NCBI RefSeq assembly: GCF_000518705.1
Contig: NZ_JAEC01000021.1
Span: forward strand, 59,304 to 123,303
From: Shewanella colwelliana ATCC 39565
GTDB taxonomy: Bacteria > Pseudomonadota > Gammaproteobacteria > Enterobacterales > Shewanellaceae
DNA: 64,000 bases
Reading direction: 5' to 3'
The notes under the pieces were generated by a model. It was given only the letters and a program-made list of their open reading frames with translations. It was not told the origin of the DNA and ran no database searches. Shown piece by piece: positions 63,985 through 64,000 of the stretch. How positions within the stretch are numbered: the stretch's first letter is position 1; each line of letters opens with the position of its first letter. The position numbers and the translations under genes are program-made.

Positions 63985-64000
63985 TGTCTACTAATTGATT

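Larger units (their letters stand above)
63428..64000 (-). mobile_element. Internally deleted IS10-group (IS4 family) element, one end outside the window
   Basis: The left terminus CTGGGGGATCCCCTCATAAT (63428-63447) closely matches the IS10 inner end CTGAGAGATCCCCTCATAAT, including the GATC Dam site (63434-63437). A transposase remnant on the minus strand starts at 63929, near the other end, as in IS10. Total length is about 0.6 kb against 1.3 kb for IS10, so most of the transposase is deleted. The outer end must lie just beyond 64000. Confidence 0.85.

Overview
The window is bacterial chromosome from a gammaproteobacterium, almost certainly Shewanella. The clearest marker is the tetraheme flavocytochrome c fumarate reductase (FccA) at 60395-62191. 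The Fe-S D-lactate dehydrogenase next to LldP, the NrfBCD module and the block folK-pcnB-gluQ-dksA-sfsA agree with this. Most genes are ordinary core genes. I see no rRNA, tRNA or CRISPR.

Layout. 1-2060: the start of a lipoprotein gene, an outer-membrane barrel and a small membrane protein, all on the minus strand. 2470-9706: bax, a nrfBCD electron-transfer operon without nrfA, a DUF2726-like protein, two convergent LysR-type regulators and a periplasmic binding protein. 10028-14450: mpl-ubiX-hpt and the ABC exporter yadGH on the plus strand. 14500-20657: three small hypotheticals, then the lactate operon lldP-dld on the minus strand, preceded by a 22-bp perfect palindrome and a CRP-like site. 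21350-27376: panB-panC, then pcnB-folK, gluQ, dksA and sfsA, all minus; pcnB appears to use the rare AUU start known from E. coli. 27643-36964: pepB, thpR (minus), a GGDEF/EAL protein, hrpB and mrcB. 36998-38787: an acetyltransferase and a DUF1704 metallopeptidase. 39053-44261: an iron-type locus (TonB receptor, porin, FMN-binding protein, PepSY protein) with two Fur-like boxes. 44459-51050: a DUF3581 protein, then a three-gene SMC/condensin-like operon of MksBEF/MukBEF type in the order SMC-E-F, with no nuclease partner. 51577-56568: a dicarboxylate/amino-acid symporter, then a lipoprotein overlapping an S9 peptidase fused to Sel1-like repeats. 56627-62191: a two-component system divergent from fccA; the shared 408-bp region carries two TATGCA-N4-TGCATA inverted repeats 30 bp apart.

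The right end (62300-64000) is accessory DNA. It holds a run of hairpins, a LexA-like box, one complete integron-type gene cassette with a textbook attC site, and a decayed, internally deleted IS10-group (IS4 family) element. The IS terminus begins exactly at the attC recombination point. No integron integrase is present, so this is a lone cassette or the edge of an array that continues beyond the window.

The best candidates for undescribed biology are the nuclease-less condensin operon, the fccA-linked regulatory system with its paired operators, the lipoprotein/S9-Sel1 pair and the cassette/IS junction.
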